A stretch of DNA of 64,000 bases from Dipteris shenzhenensis (taxonomy: Eukaryota > Polypodiophyta > Polypodiopsida > Gleicheniales): NCBI GenBank assembly GCA_047967505.1, contig CM106538.1. One strand, given 5' to 3'. Below the pieces are notes generated by a model that was not told where the DNA came from, searched no databases, and was given only the letters and a program-made list of their open reading frames with translations. Every line of letters starts with the position of its first letter. The stretch's first letter is position 1. Shown one piece after another: positions 41,906 to 53,375 of this stretch. A program made the position numbers and the translations under genes.

Positions 41906-41930
41906 GTATGCTTACTAGAGCTTCCATTAA

Positions 41931-42096
41931 TGCTTGAAAAAACCAACCATACAAATCAACAATCCCAAAGGTGATGATCCTAGGAAAGTATAAAAACAAA
42001 TTTGGTTATCATAAAAAAGCTAGCCTGTTATCGGACAACCTAGCTCGCTATGTTGGGAATCTTTGAAATAGAGGCTAACAAAACCAAGGTGGTGGG
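41931..42096. other. Short unassigned spacer
   Basis: Between the end of Copia-4 and the LINE fragment; nothing recognised. Confidence 0.4.
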
Positions 42097-42640
42097 CTAC
42101 ATATTCAATGAATACCTCTTGCTATGAGGATCATAAAACTTGCTGGCCAAGCCTTGTCGAATGCTCTCACTTCTTGACTGTCGGTCTAGAATCAAAGTCA
42201 TGCACTCCCAAATAACACACGGGTGAAAATAATATCCTACTAGATGGCCTCCCATAACCAAATTGCATCTGGCAACCCAAATGTTCCAAGTATTATGTTG
42301 GACATTGTCTATCATACACACTCTCTAGCAAAGTCACAAGGAGCACAGACGAAGGAAGCATCTCATCATGTGCCTCAATCTTGACCACATGCCGACCCTG
42401 AATTCTATAGGTTGGAGAGGCTAGATCAAGCAAGAATGCATGCCCCCTCTAAGTAAGCCACACAATTATCCCCCATGTAAAGTCCCACTGCATTTGCTAC
42501 GTACTCTTGAGAGTTGCTAACCAGATCCTCTACACTATTGGGCATTCTCACAAACAATGGGGAATTGTCTCCAACACTGTGTCTACATAGTAGTGGCAGC
42601 CCTATCTACTCAAATTGGGGGCCTTCATGCCTTCAAATTG
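42097..42640 (-). pseudogene. LINE 3' end fragment (zf-RVT-like)
   Basis: Minus strand, in one frame with stops: 'CHYYVDTVLETIPHCL', then 'ECPIV' and 'RIW', the His/Cys block found at the C-terminus of plant LINE ORF2 (C..C......ET..H....CP....W). The last frame (42321-42097) has 'NVQHNTWNIWVARCNLV', resembling the W...W.ARN element that follows it. It is a different copy from the RT fragment at 36987-37457, because the order on the strand is wrong for one element. Confidence 0.55.
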
Positions 42641-42889
42641 GGGGCCAATGGGCAAGCCTTCATGCATAATGGTCCCAGAAGAGATAGGAAATGTTCCATG
42701 GTCTAAGGATGGTGGTCTAGAGGCATGACCAAAAATGAGAGTAGACCTTCAAGGAACCTCCTGCTCTACCCAATGATGCTCTCTTGAGGGTTTCATGTTG
42801 TTGCCTCTAGTAGAAGACATCGGCCAATGCATGTCATGTAGAAGGTCACCTCCTCAACCCTATCCGAGTTCCCTACATGAGAGGGCAAG
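42641..42889. other. Unassigned, perhaps LINE-related
   Basis: Contains a short duplicated phrase (aaattgggggcc at about 42618-42645). No domain recognised. Confidence 0.35.
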
Positions 42890-43067
42890 TGAGAGTGCTC
42901 TCAATGGAAGCAGAATGAAAGAGGGTGAGAGAGAGAAAGAGCTTGAAGATAGCCACACAAGTTTTGGTGGATGTAGAACACCCTAATCTTCTATGTCATC
43001 CATATATATAGGTGTTTGAGTATTGTACATAGCTGAGGTTAAGGCACAATAGCCTTTAACCCCCACA
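42890..43067 (-). repeat. Lone 3' LTR of the Copia-3/4 family
   Basis: 178 bp, minus strand, starting TGTGGGGGTTAAAGG at 43067, about 85-90 percent like 32393-32569 by eye. On the minus strand it is preceded by 'ttggcctttaagtgggagg' (43068-43086), the polypurine tract also seen in Copia-1 (ttggcctttaggtgggagg), so it is a 3' LTR. No pol remains to its right. Confidence 0.85.
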
Positions 43068-43584
43068 ACCTCCCACTTAAAGGCCAATTCTCTGAAAAAA
43101 AGAATTATTAAAATGATTGAGCTTTATTGGTTATGTCCAAAATGCAATCTCCTCATTAATAACTATTTAACTAACCTTTATCTATAGGTATCACACAAAT
43201 ATGATTGGAAGATTCTAGTAAGAATATGATGCTATTGATAAAATCGAAGACGGCAACCGATTGAGTTAACATATTCTTTATACCTCATAAAATATAAAAT
43301 ATACCTCATATTCTTTATACCTACTCCATATGCTAAGTAAAGAACTAAAGTTTTATGAATGTGATTAAACTCATCATGTGATGAGAATATTTTCTTCATC
43401 CTTTTTCATATCATACTTACTTAAATTTGAAGAATTTCTATAGGCTTTCATAACCATAGGTGAGATGGTTCTTAGAATACAAATTTCCAAAGTAGCCAAT
43501 CATTAGAGGATATGACCACAACCATAAAGGATGAAGGAATCACAACACAATTCAAGTTAGATATATATATATATACACACACAC
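43068..43584. other. AT-rich spacer with AT/AC microsatellite
   Basis: The first 40 or so bases are the 3' untranslated tail and polypurine tract of the lost copia element. A small duplication 'atattctttatacct' occurs near 43270-43330. A run of (AT)n(AC)n at about 43561-43586 borders the Gypsy-3 LTR. Confidence 0.5.
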
Positions 43585-43919
43585 ACAACCAAGCTGCCTT
43601 GGCTCGCAATGAACCGTTAGTGTAAGTTTCCTAACCTAGCAAGCTCAGGTGAGAGGGACAGAACTTGGCACACTGCTCTTTTGTTCTCTACTCTTCTCCT
43701 TATTACAAAGCTTTCTTCTAACTATGCAACCCACCTTCCAAAAGATATCATGCTCGGTGCACCACACCGCTACTTGGTATTGGGCCGCAATCACCCACAC
43801 CTCCAACTGTAAACGGTGCTGGGTCCAAAATGTTCTTTTGCCACTTCTGAGCGAGTCTTCACTTGGTAATCACACTTAACCTTAGCTCTACCCATGTTGG
43901 TCTGACCTGGGGGCTAACA
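43585..43919 (-). repeat. Gypsy-3 3' LTR (partial)
   Basis: Starts TGTTAGCCCCCAGGTC at 43919 on the minus strand. It is a direct repeat of 51010-51364, sharing cctaacctagcaagctca, tctactcttctccttatt and gcaccacacc. The far end stops at the AT/AC microsatellite. Confidence 0.88.
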
Positions 43920-43929
43920 TTTTGCCTCA

Positions 43930-46712
43930 GCTATCCATGAGCCATCTCCTCATGGATTGGCAGGAACCAATTGAAAGATGAGGCTTTACGATTGAAACCG
44001 TGGGAATGCTATGAAGGATGATGATGCCTTCGTGGGGTGGTGGAATGGAGTGAGCTGGTGGATTGGAGGGTCCAGTTGCATCTATAGGTGGTGGATTGGG
44101 AGGACGGAGTAGAAGATATAGGCTCAGGTCCAAAACTCTGTTGCCCATGGGGAGGCCAACGATATAGTGAGCTAATATCTATGGTTGGCCTCTCTGGGTT
44201 GGTAAGCCAGTCGATGGCCCATATCTCAGCCACCACTGTCTCCTCTTGTAGATCAAAGATATCAAGTGCCGACTCAAAACTGGTTATGTATCAGCAAACT
44301 AGTGTAACTCGCTCTTGCCACTTAGTTAGTAGATCCTTGCATAAATATCAAACATTGTTCCACATGGCCACCGCCACTGCTTTAGTGACATCGTTAGTTT
44401 TCAAACTTTTTGAGCTCCCGCAAAACCTTCAAGTAGTAAGATGGTAGCTCAGACGTAGTAGGTTTGGGGAGTTGGCCCATACGAGTAGTGATTTGCCATC
44501 ACTCAGCCTCGAAAATATTGTGCTGTTGTGCAGCTCGCTCTTCAACATAATGATCAAAGGCCTTTATGGCCCAATCATAGACAAAGATGATGGGCTGCAG
44601 TGGCTTGAGTACACCTTGATGCAACGGCTATGGGGGAGTAGTAGTAAACTCGACTTCTTCAATCTACCATCATGCATGATATTGAATAGGTATCCATTTT
44701 TAGCCAGGTACTCGGTGCAAGACTTCAGATACTAGCATGGCCTCGAGAAGATCCTACCTTGGCAAAATTGGCTCGGCGTCAAAAACATGCACAGATATCT
44801 GGATCCCCAGGTCACATGTGTCTACCAAAAAATGCAACTTCAATGCAAAATTGTAGCAAGTCTGGGTGGCCACACTCCTGTATTTGATACGGCCCACTAG
44901 ATCAACTAAGAGTAGTGCTTGGGCCATCACTTCCTTTGGTGCATGAGGAACCTTCACCTTTGATGGGCATTCATTTGGAGGTATTGGTTTAGGTGTTAAT
45001 TTTTGCACATTATCTTGGCATGTTGCCGAGTCATCGATGTCTAATGGCTATCTTCGAGACAGCTTACGAGCTTGTTCTTTGAGAGCTTAGAGGATTGGAT
45101 AAGCAATTTGATATTGCTCCAACTTCACCAGCAATCGAGTATTCTCCTCCCTTAAATCCTCAGTTTTGGAAGCCATTTGACATGGCCGAGTGTTCTCTTT
45201 TTGTAACACCTCCACTTGATCCTAGGCCACTTGGAAGAACTTTAGGTCAACCCTTGTCTATTACATCTTTGTTAGCATATCTTGAAGCTTGATCTTGTCC
45301 CCTACAACATTCACAAGCTCATTTTGGGACTTGGCAACAACCCTATCCACCTCACATGTTAGATTGCCAAAGTCTATCTGTAGCTCGGTGCGAGTAGTTT
45401 TGAAGCAGCTCATTTGGGAGTAGTTTTAAAGCAGCTCATTGTATACTGCTCTCCTATTGTCCATCTGCTCCTATAGTCTCTTACACTCAGATGTTAGGTA
45501 TGCCTTGGCCCACCGTTTTCTACTAAAAAATCTAGCCAACTCCTCCTGGTACCGTGTCTAGAGAAACATGCTGTGATCTAGAATCTGGGGACACTAGTGG
45601 TTGGCTAGGTAAGCCAAAGCTTGAGCTATGTGTACCATGTTCTCCTTAGGGCCTGCCACTTGGGCTTGGTGGCATTCTGATCCCGGTGATTATTCTGCGT
45701 CAATAGTGGATCAAGGGAGTATGCTCCAAAATAGGTAGATCTTGTAAAATAGAGGGAGGTGGGGGTAGTGCAAGTGTTCTAGCCAAAGTCTCTATAGTGC
45801 TAATCTTCTACTCAGTGGGTATCTGCTAAGTCTTCTCGGTGTCACCTTTGTGTGTTCCCTTGGCAGCTGCTTCATCTATCCCTTGCTCCTTGGGGGATCA
45901 CTTTCATTCGCTCCCTTAGCAGAATTTTTCTTTTGCCATTGCTGTTGTTCCCCTCTGAACTCTTGCGCATGCTCCTTGGAGGTGCCCTTGCTACTGTTCC
46001 CCTTTAGAGTCTATTCCTGTGCATGCTCTTTGCCACCCTAGCTAGTGTGGTCATCCTACTCCTAACCCTATTGTTCTCAGTGGTGTTCATCATCTTTGGC
46101 TCCTGATGAGCCTACTCCACCTAATATTGGAAGGGCGTTTGACAATTGTACTTGGTTAGTTGTTGTGAAGCAATAATGTAGCATGCAGAGATGGGGGCCA
46201 AGCTTGCAGTGTGTTTCTCTCTTGCTTACTGCCTTCAATTGGGACTCGGATGCTTTTTCAAAAGTGGTAAAACAATCCAGTATAAGGTCATCCTCCAGTG
46301 TTGCCACCGGCTGAGCTAGGTACTCCCGTGGGACATAGCCTACTCTCTTCTTGAGGTCAATGAACTTGGATAGGAACCGATAGACTATCCTTAGGATTTC
46401 ATCAAATGCCTTATTGATGAGGTAGCCTTGTGAGCTTGAGTACCTATCCTTGTCGAAGTAGGCATCGCACCTTTGAGCAGAAGCTAGTTGTCCTAGTTTT
46501 GGATGTGCTTTGAAGTAGAATACCTATCTCTGATGACACTTTGGCCCTTAGTGTCATATGAATCTAAGATGTCTTCTGCCAGTGCTTCATCCCATGCCTA
46601 CTTCCATGATAGTCGAGCAAACATTAGGAACTAATTGCTCCCAAAACTTCCCTGATGATCTCGTTATCAAAGTTTTTGATTGGGTGTAGAGGTGACACAT
46701 GGGAAGGTGCCC
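43930..46712 (-). pseudogene. Unrecognised coding region downstream of Gypsy-3 integrase
   Basis: The minus strand shows long protein-like stretches in three parts. Part 1 (about 46640-46080): 'FARLSWK', then 'AWDEALAEDILDSYDTKG', one shift near 46520, then about 150 open codons including 'FKAHPKLGQLASAQRC', 'YLINKAFDEILRIVYRFL', 'VGYVPREYLAQPVATLED' and 'FTTFEKASESQ'. Part 2 (about 45590-45065): Glu/Lys/Gln-rich and coiled-coil-like ('YQEELARFFSRKRWAKAY', 'ELQIDFGNLTCEVDRVV', 'TEDLREENTRLLVKLEQ') with stops. Part 3 (45008-44754): 84 open codons with 'VKVPHAPKEVMAQALLLVD'. I recognise no family. It could be an env-like or extra gag-like ORF, or a captured host gene. Confidence 0.5.
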
Positions 46713-47294
46713 TTCACCTTTTCTATCGGTCTGTTTGATCCTTGCACTCCTCTATGACTACAAAGACTATGTAGAAATTGATTAGAGGTGAGGATGATGG
46801 AGAAGAGTGAAAAACATAGGAGAATGTTGGGCATGATGGAAGCAAGAAGGCTCTTGTAAAAGCAACGGAGATATGAGAGATTGCAAAAGCAAATGAAGAA
46901 GACAATGGAAACCCACAATCAAATGTATCCAAACAGAATCTAAAATTAGATGTCCCATCAAATGAATGGCTGCATGATAAAGTAGAGTACCCCTTTACAT
47001 GATTATCTTGCATTAATATCCCCACAATGTTTAAACTGCCATGTATTGGCATGCAATGTATCTCTTCCACTGTCAATATATAGCTAACTGACACTCTTAT
47101 TGGCATAAAATTCACCAAGGCATTATCAACAAAGTAATCTACATCCAAGCTCTCCATGATCTATGAGCCTGCTGCTCAGTACGGCTGCAACTTACTTCCA
47201 TTATACAACTCGAGGAATGCATTCCCTTGCAGATCTTCAAGTTGAACTCTCCCATTGGAAAAAACTTCAGTTAACCAATAGCAATCATTCCATT
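46713..47294 (-). other. Gypsy-3 segment between integrase and the extra region
   Basis: One 144-codon minus-strand frame (47157-46723) is open but has no domain I know and is hydrophobic in its second half ('SSSFAFAISHISVAFTRAF'). The integrase C-terminal domain would be expected here and is not recognisable. Confidence 0.35.
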
Positions 47295-48144
47295 CTAGTT
47301 TAAAATTTGTTTTAAGAGGTCCAACTTGGCATTATATAATAATACAAGCATACCTTTCTTCAAAGCAGTTCTGTATGCCCATAATGCAGAATGAAGTTTA
47401 GTGTCCCATTCACTCTTAGATGATTGCATTGTCTTAGTGAGGATAAGCTTGACTGTTTTGTTCATGCACTCAACTTCACCATTGCCACGAGGATGATAAG
47501 TAGTTGAAACTATATGCATGATTTTGAATTCAATCTTGAGCAACTACACAATGTCATTGAGGAAATGTGAATCTTGATTACTAACAAGCTGTAAAAGGCC
47601 CCATATTTGCATATGATATTCAAAATAAAACTTGGCAGTGTTTGGAGTTGAGTTATCTTGGAGTGCCATAGTTTTAGCTCACTTAGTAGCATAGTCAGTA
47701 GACACAATGATGTATTTGTTCCATGTGAATGTAGCACGTTTGTGAGGGCCAACAAAATCCAAACTCCAGCTTTGAAAAGCTTCCCAAGGATGAGTAGGCT
47801 GCAATTGTATAGATTGATTTAGTAATAGCCGTCCAATGCACTAATAGACATCACAATGCATACACTTAGTTTGAGAATCCTTAAACAAGGTTTCCCACTA
47901 TAATCTTGCCTGCAACACTTTTTGGGTAGTTAACCCCCCTTGGAAATGTTGAAGGACCCAAGTGAGCTTCCTGCAAAATGATTGCTTGCTCATGTGGCAT
48001 AACCCATTGGCAAAGAACACCATTGGTGCACTGACGGTAAAGGTGTCCACCAATTAAAGTGTATTTCCAAGCCTCCAAAACTAATTGTATGTGCTCGTCA
48101 TGAGGCATTGTATCAGGAAATGTACCCTTAGACAAATAATCCAT
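47295..48144 (-). pseudogene. Gypsy-3 integrase
   Basis: Minus strand. 48144-47881 has 'HDEHIQLVLEAWKYTLIGG' and 'LYRQCTNGVLCQWVMPHEQ', then 'ILQEAHLGPS', the H2C2 zinc-binding start of gypsy integrases. The catalytic core is degraded in several frames (47860-47560). 47543-47295 gives 'IEFKIMHIVSTTYHPRGNG', 'VECMNKTVKLILTK' and 'WDTKLHSALWAYRTALKKG', the standard block around the catalytic Glu (usually GQ.ER.N). Inactive because of stops and shifts. Confidence 0.88.
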
Positions 48145-48177
48145 TAACTCGGCATATTCATGTCCACAACCAACAAC

Positions 48178-48500
48178 AAAGAGTTAAACATCTGGAAGTT
48201 CAGTAATAACTCCATGAGTATTCTTGGGTGTACGTAGTCTCAATAGATAGTCAGCTCCTACATGGGTTTTCTCGGGTTTATGAATAATGTTAAAGTTAAA
48301 CTCTGGACTTCTGGAAGTTCAGTAATAACTCCTTGAGTATTCTCGGGTGTATGTAGTCTCAATAGACAGTGAGTTCCTACATGGGTTTTTGTAGGTGTAT
48401 GAATAATGTTAAAGTTAAACTCTTGAATAAGAAGCATCTAGAGACATGCTTGGTTCTGATGCATTGGCCTTAGATTTTGAGGATTCCCTTGCTTGATAAT
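48178..48500 (-). pseudogene. Gypsy-3 RNase H end, internally duplicated
   Basis: Minus strand: 'FNFNIIHKPGKTHVGADYL' (canonical F.F.I.HRPGK.H.VAD.LSR), then 'RTPKNTHGVITELPDV' and an acidic/aromatic tail to the integrase. A 119-bp segment is present twice in tandem (48191-48309 and 48310-48424), so the H.PGK motif occurs twice, the second copy as 'FNFNIIHTPTKTHVG'. Confidence 0.8.
48191..48424. repeat. 119-bp tandem duplication in Gypsy-3 pol
   Basis: Units 48191-48309 and 48310-48424 both start tctggaagttcagtaataac and contain gtagtctcaatagacag-like and gaataatgttaaagttaaac. About 10 percent diverged. Confidence 0.88.
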
Positions 48501-48939
48501 GGATAATTAAATCTATTCTTTAGGTATCTCCACTTATAGTGCTTTCCCCTTAAAATCCCTTGCAATTTGGGTGGCAGACTCCTTGTGAACCTTCTAATTA
48601 ATGTCTTTATTTGAGGAACCTATGTCTGTAGGAGTTGCCAACTGATCCTTTTGACCTAGTAACCACTTCGGCATCAAGTGCATCTGGTACTCAACTACAA
48701 CTGCTCAACATTCTAGGTCCACTTTCTTTCTTTCCATGTCAGCTTTGAGAAATTTTAGATGTTTAGCCCAAATTGCATAGTCAAAATGTAGATGATTTTC
48801 TCCATAACAAAAACACATAATCTCGGATTTTTACCTTTGTTCTTCTGCTCGGGATATGGTGGCTTACCATTTGGTAGAAAAAATTGGTTTGTCAACACTT
48901 GATGATTTTTACCATTGAATCAACACTCTGATTCATAAT
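48501..48939 (-). other. Gypsy-3 junction where protease and RT are missing
   Basis: About 440 bases between the gag knuckle and RNase H. Protease plus RT would need about 1.5 kb. I see no DTG/DSG loop or FFDD/YIDD motif on the minus strand, so a deletion is likely. Confidence 0.55.
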
Positions 48940-50200
48940 TTTTGACTTGGTACAGGTATTGCAATGCTTAGTTTTTCACTCTTCTTCCAAGTGTCCACCC
49001 CTAGAACACTTATTACACCATTTCTCATTATTGCTTGGTTTTCCTCGAATACCCAATTCCTTCAAGGCCTTCTTCAACTTGGTTTTGAGATTATATGTCT
49101 TTGCAGGCATCTCCTTGGTGTCAGTGTCAGCATCTTCCTTTTTTTCCTTGCTCTTTAAGCCTTTACTCTTCTCTAGAGCAACAACTCAATCTAGCAACTC
49201 TTCATAAGTCTTCATCAAATTGACTATGCACAAGTCTACCCGAGTGCACCCTATAATAGCCAGGCTTGCATAGACTTATCATTTAGTACAATATACAATA
49301 CTCGACTGATTGATAAGAGCTCGCATCCTAAGTGCAAAGTCTTGGACATATTCTCCTTTATTTTGCTTCAGCTCACTTAGCCTTGTATGAATGTTGTCTT
49401 CATTGATCTCCTCCCTAAACCTTCATAGGAATGCTTTAGACATTGTATACCAATCAAGAAAATACCCAATTAGAAATTGGTGGAACCATCTCTGAGCATT
49501 TTTTATTAAAGTACATGGGAAATAGTCCATGTATTCCTCATCTAATATGGCACCATTGCTGTGACATACTCGCAACAAACTTTGCAAATGACTAGATGGA
49601 TCTTCATTATCAGTGCCCTTGAACTTTTAAGGATTTACCTTGATATTGGTGTTAGACTTAGATTTCTCTACTCATTACAGACGCTGTTCCATCCTTGCTC
49701 CATAGCCTAGGTAGACAGGTCTTCCACTCGATAGAACTGAGTCATTGGTTCTCCATCCATCATACTAGCCTTCATGTGTATGAGGTTGATGTTGACTATC
49801 CCATAATTAGTTCACTACACTATCTTTAGGCCTTAGGAGTGTAGGTCATTGTACATCCGTAGGCCAAGTAGAACTTTTATCCATGGTGAGACAAACTTGG
49901 GCAAATTGCCTAAGCTGCTCCACGTTCACTTCAAGTCTTCGGTGGCATCTCTTTCCATCAAAAGCATGCTGCTCATCTTGTTGATTGATTCTTTGGCCAT
50001 CTGCTGTGGCTGGCCTTCTTCCTCCATATCTTTTCCTTAGGGAATACTAGCTGAGTATTGTCGAAGTAGTTCTCTTTGTTCCCTTGGGTGGTCATGTTCA
50101 TTTTGATGTCCCACAAAGGAAATGGCTCACCGCTTGAAATCCAAGCTTTCTGTAGGTGAATGCTTAAACTCCACATGCTATAATGGACCTTCATTTGCCA
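48940..50200 (-). pseudogene. Gypsy-3 gag
   Basis: Minus strand, frames joined by eye. The capsid block lies at about 49640-49250 with 'WFHQFLIGYFLDWYTMSKA' and 'INEDNIHTRLSELKQNKGE' then 'YVQDFALRMRAL', typical of retrotrans_gag in Ty3/gypsy. A Lys/Glu-rich linker follows, then a knuckle-like 'KWCNKCSRGGHLEEE' followed by 'KHCNTCTKS' (49030-48950), a Cys-rich motif where one Cys has become a stop. 50194-49973 is an open frame upstream ('MTTQGNKENYFDNTQLVFP'), possibly the gag start. Many stops. Confidence 0.75.
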
Positions 50201-50711
50201 ATATTCTAAGATGCCTCAGCCCAAGACTAGCATTCTGTTCTTCTACTCTGCATAGTTATCAATTTCCACCCCTGGGGTAGCGTGGCTGGGTCTCTCTCCT
50301 CATGCTCTTCACTCTTGTTGGACAGTTGATGCTTCTGCCAATATCCTTTAGGCATTGAACTCTGGTTCTGAGACCGCTCTAGTTATCATGGTAAGATGTA
50401 TCCGATTCTTTTGGCTCAAAAGCTCTTTGCACTTGGCCATGTATCTTCATCTTCTTTTTGAGCATGTGTCAGCCATTGACTAAAGGTAGAAAGTATTCGA
50501 GTACCTATTTGAACACTTTGTGTATCCCAGACACCGGTCTTCAAGCACACAACTAGACTGTGCTACTCGTATGGAGTTACTTGGAGAAATTTCTTGTGAT
50601 TGCCCATGCATCCCAACAACTATTTCACTTCATCATTGGTCAACATGAACCTCATTGACCCCTCAATTCTAGGCGAACTAGCAACTCGTTTACTCACAAT
50701 TCAATTGACCC
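50201..50711 (-). other. Gypsy-3 leader
   Basis: About 500 bases between PBS and the first gag-like frame; no gene recognised. Confidence 0.45.
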
Positions 50712-50730
50712 TTCCCTAGCAAAGTTGCCA
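50712..50730 (-). other. Gypsy-3 primer binding site
   Basis: Minus strand TGGCAACTTTGCTAGGGAA, close to the TGGCGACTCTGCTGGGGA-type site of many plant gypsy elements and different from the iMet site used by the others here. Confidence 0.65.
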
Positions 50731-50739
50731 AAATATTAA

Positions 50740-51364
50740 TGCTTCAGTTCACTCACTCATGACCAACTAAAGGTGCTCGGTGCTAGCCCCACCTTGTGCA
50801 GTTCTTGGTGAAGATGCTCACTCTTACAATCCTTAGTACAATGTGCTTAGGTGACAACATTAAACACTCAGAGTTTGGGGTTAGTTCTTGTAAGGAGAAC
50901 CATATGGTGATGGGACAATCCAAGCTCACAACACTTAGGGAAACCAACACTGAGTACATGACACCATAAATAAATAAACAATGTATAGACAAAGGAAATC
51001 AACTTGTATTGATCTACTGCTTACAACCAAGCCACTTTGGCTTGCAATGAACACTCAATGTAAGCTTCCTAACCTAGCAAGCTCAAGTGAGAAGGAGAGA
51101 ACTCGGCATACTACTCTCTTGTCCTCTACTCTTCTCCTTGTTACAAAGCTTTCTTCTAACTATGCAAACTGCCTTCCAAAATATATCACACTTGGTGCAC
51201 CACACCACTACCTGCTACTGGTTAAACCACTGTAATCACCTGCACCTCCAACTATAAATGATGCTCGGTCCAGAATGTTCTTCCACTGCTTTCGAGCGAG
51301 TCTCCACTCGGTAACCGTACTTAGCCTTAAATCATCCCATGTTGGCCTAACCCAAGGGCTAATA
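50740..51364 (-). repeat. Gypsy-3 5' LTR
   Basis: About 625 bp, from 51364 (tattagcccttgggttagg, first base pair changed from TG) to about 50740. It shares about 350 bp with the 3' LTR. The left border is set by the PBS and is accurate to a few bases. Confidence 0.75.
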
Positions 51365-52650
51365 ATGTAGATGGAAGTACCTCATGTTGAGGACTTACTT
51401 GCAAATGTGCATGAACAAAATATGGAGTCTAATCAATGCAACTATGTGGTAAATCTCATTCTAGTTTCTCAAGACCTATGAGGTGGGAAATTGTACTACA
51501 AATTGGTACATACAATTTGGCCAATGAAAGGTCAAAGTAGGTTCTCTTTCCACTCATGGATCTCATTCAATGTCATGATTGGATATCATTACTGTAGTCT
51601 TAGGTCTGGCTATGAAACAACTCCATGCTAGCCGCTATATGATGTTATGTGTTAAGTGTGTCTATCCCCATGAGAAAATTGCAAGCTACCATTATGGGGC
51701 TGATGCTATAAGTTGATACTATATGGGGCTTGTGCTACTCTATCTGAAATTACTCCCTCTTAAAACAAACTATTTTGTAGACTATAATCAAAGCTGCATG
51801 GATGTGAGAGGAACACTCAACAAATCTAAGATCAAATTCACGATGGAATAACATGCAACAAAAATCAAACTTGTAACATGATAATGATAGTAATGTGTCA
51901 CAAAAATCTAATAGGCTTTACAAGGCTAATGTATGTGTGCACAAACCAATGCCAAGAATATTCCAAGGGTGGCATGCGTGTGCAAATGTGTGCAACTATC
52001 TTGAATCCAAAGGAAAACTCTAGCAAGTATATCACTAATGTGATGAATTACCCATTACTAAATGAATTTGAGACCAATGATAGATTCAAGTGGATTGACT
52101 ATAGTAGGAACTAATCGAGTGTTTAAAGCAATGGCTCTCTTGGCTTGGTGGGGTTGGACCTCTCTATCATTGTGCTAGTGTACAACCACACTACACCTCG
52201 ATATGAGAAACACCATAAAAGATTTTATCTTTGTTTACTACATTGAAGGGGCTATAATGGGGTCAAGAGGTGGTTTTGATGAGGAGGATTGAATGATTCT
52301 AAAATGTGTAAAATCAAACAATCAAACTGCATGGTGCATGAGTTGCTCAGCATCCTTTCTTTCTATAGTATTGTAAAATTATTCATGGATCAAAAGTTGT
52401 GGCCATTTCAAAATTTGCCATGCTTTGTTCAAGGATGAGAGGTTAAATGATGATGTGGCATTGACTATGCACATGTTGCGTGCAAAATTGTGCTCATGTT
52501 GAATAGTGTCCTTAGTTGGCACATGATGATGTGGCAATGTGCTACATGGTTGTTGATGTCGCAACTCACTATATCTATCGATGTGCCAATGTTGATGATG
52601 TGGCACATGTGGCTACTTGTAAGAAAATAATACAACGTCTATGCTCTACA
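51365..52650. other. Unassigned, with gatgatgtggca repeats
   Basis: No gene recognised. 52440-52620 contains several copies of 'gatgatgtggca(a/c)'; a similar style of sequence continues at 58157-58260, so Copia-5 inserted into it. Confidence 0.5.
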
Positions 52651-53346
52651 GTCAATAGGATCTCGTACGCAAGAGAGAAAACAAGAAAGCATGGAGAATC
52701 AAGTATTTGATTACTGTAGAATTGATAAAATAGATGGCACTGCCTCCCAACCATGTGCTCCTGTGAAAGAAGCTTCGATGGCGTGCTGGAAACAGTAGAA
52801 GACGGCTGGATGCTAAGGAATCAGGGTTGCTGCAGCCAGTGATGAAATGGGCTTCACGGGCTTGCTCTTATATAGCCACCAGTCATAGTCGGTTAGGCTC
52901 AATTGGGTGACCGACCCAGTCCGCCCAAAACGGTCGACTGGGGGTCGGTCTCGAAATAGGCCACTCACCATACGATAGAACTGGTGTGCAAAACAGAGCA
53001 ACTAACCTACAGTGTCCATTCGGCCCAGAGCCATCTGGGATCATCTGAGGCTCCAAACGAGCCCCATAACTCGAGAGTGGGCTGCCCCAGGAAATGCTCC
53101 GTCTATCCTCAGTGCGGTCAGTCAAGGGATGCCTTCCTGTACTTGCATGTAGCCTAGTTGGCAGTGTGCCAACTCTATCTGAAGCCGTCCAGCCATCAGG
53201 CCACACATGGCCCCCATCTGGTGTCCAAACCAGGGCCTACCGAATAATTGAGCTACTCAAATGTCTTCTCCTCATATGGAGGGCTTATAAGTAGAGTTAG
53301 CTGGTTCACGCGTAGTTACATGAGAGTGGAGCATTGATATCTAACA
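52651..53346 (-). repeat. Copia-5 3' LTR
   Basis: Starts TGTTAGATATCAATG at 53346 on the minus strand and ends in 'gatcctattgac'. The 5' LTR has 7 extra bases (gttatct) near this end. The TATA box on the minus strand (tatataag) is at 52867-52874. Confidence 0.9.
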
Positions 53347-53375
53347 CCCCCCTCAATGTCCACCCGTAAGTGAAC

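Larger units (their letters stand above)
34824..41930 (+). mobile_element. Copia-4: decayed Ty1/copia element, split by a 2.6-kb insertion
   Basis: The leader piece 34824-35069 and the main piece 37709-41930 are adjacent in the Copia-3 leader (around 31090-31100 on the minus strand) but are separated here by 35070-37708. The main piece runs through gag, protease, integrase, RT and RNase H in copia order. No LTR or PBS is found at either end, and similarity ends just after the pol stop near 41905. There are many stops and frameshifts, so this is among the oldest copies in the window. Confidence 0.85.
43585..51364 (-). mobile_element. Gypsy-3: Ty3/gypsy element with extra 3' coding region, RT deleted
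   Basis: Minus strand, right to left: 5' LTR (51364-50740), PBS (about 50730-50712), gag (about 50000-48950), a short stretch, RNase H end (48480-48180), integrase (48144-47295), extra coding region (about 46710-43930), 3' LTR (43919-43585, truncated at its far end). RT and protease are not found between the zinc knuckle and RNase H, where only about 450 bases lie. Unrelated to the Gypsy-1/2 family in LTR, PBS and gag. Confidence 0.85.
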
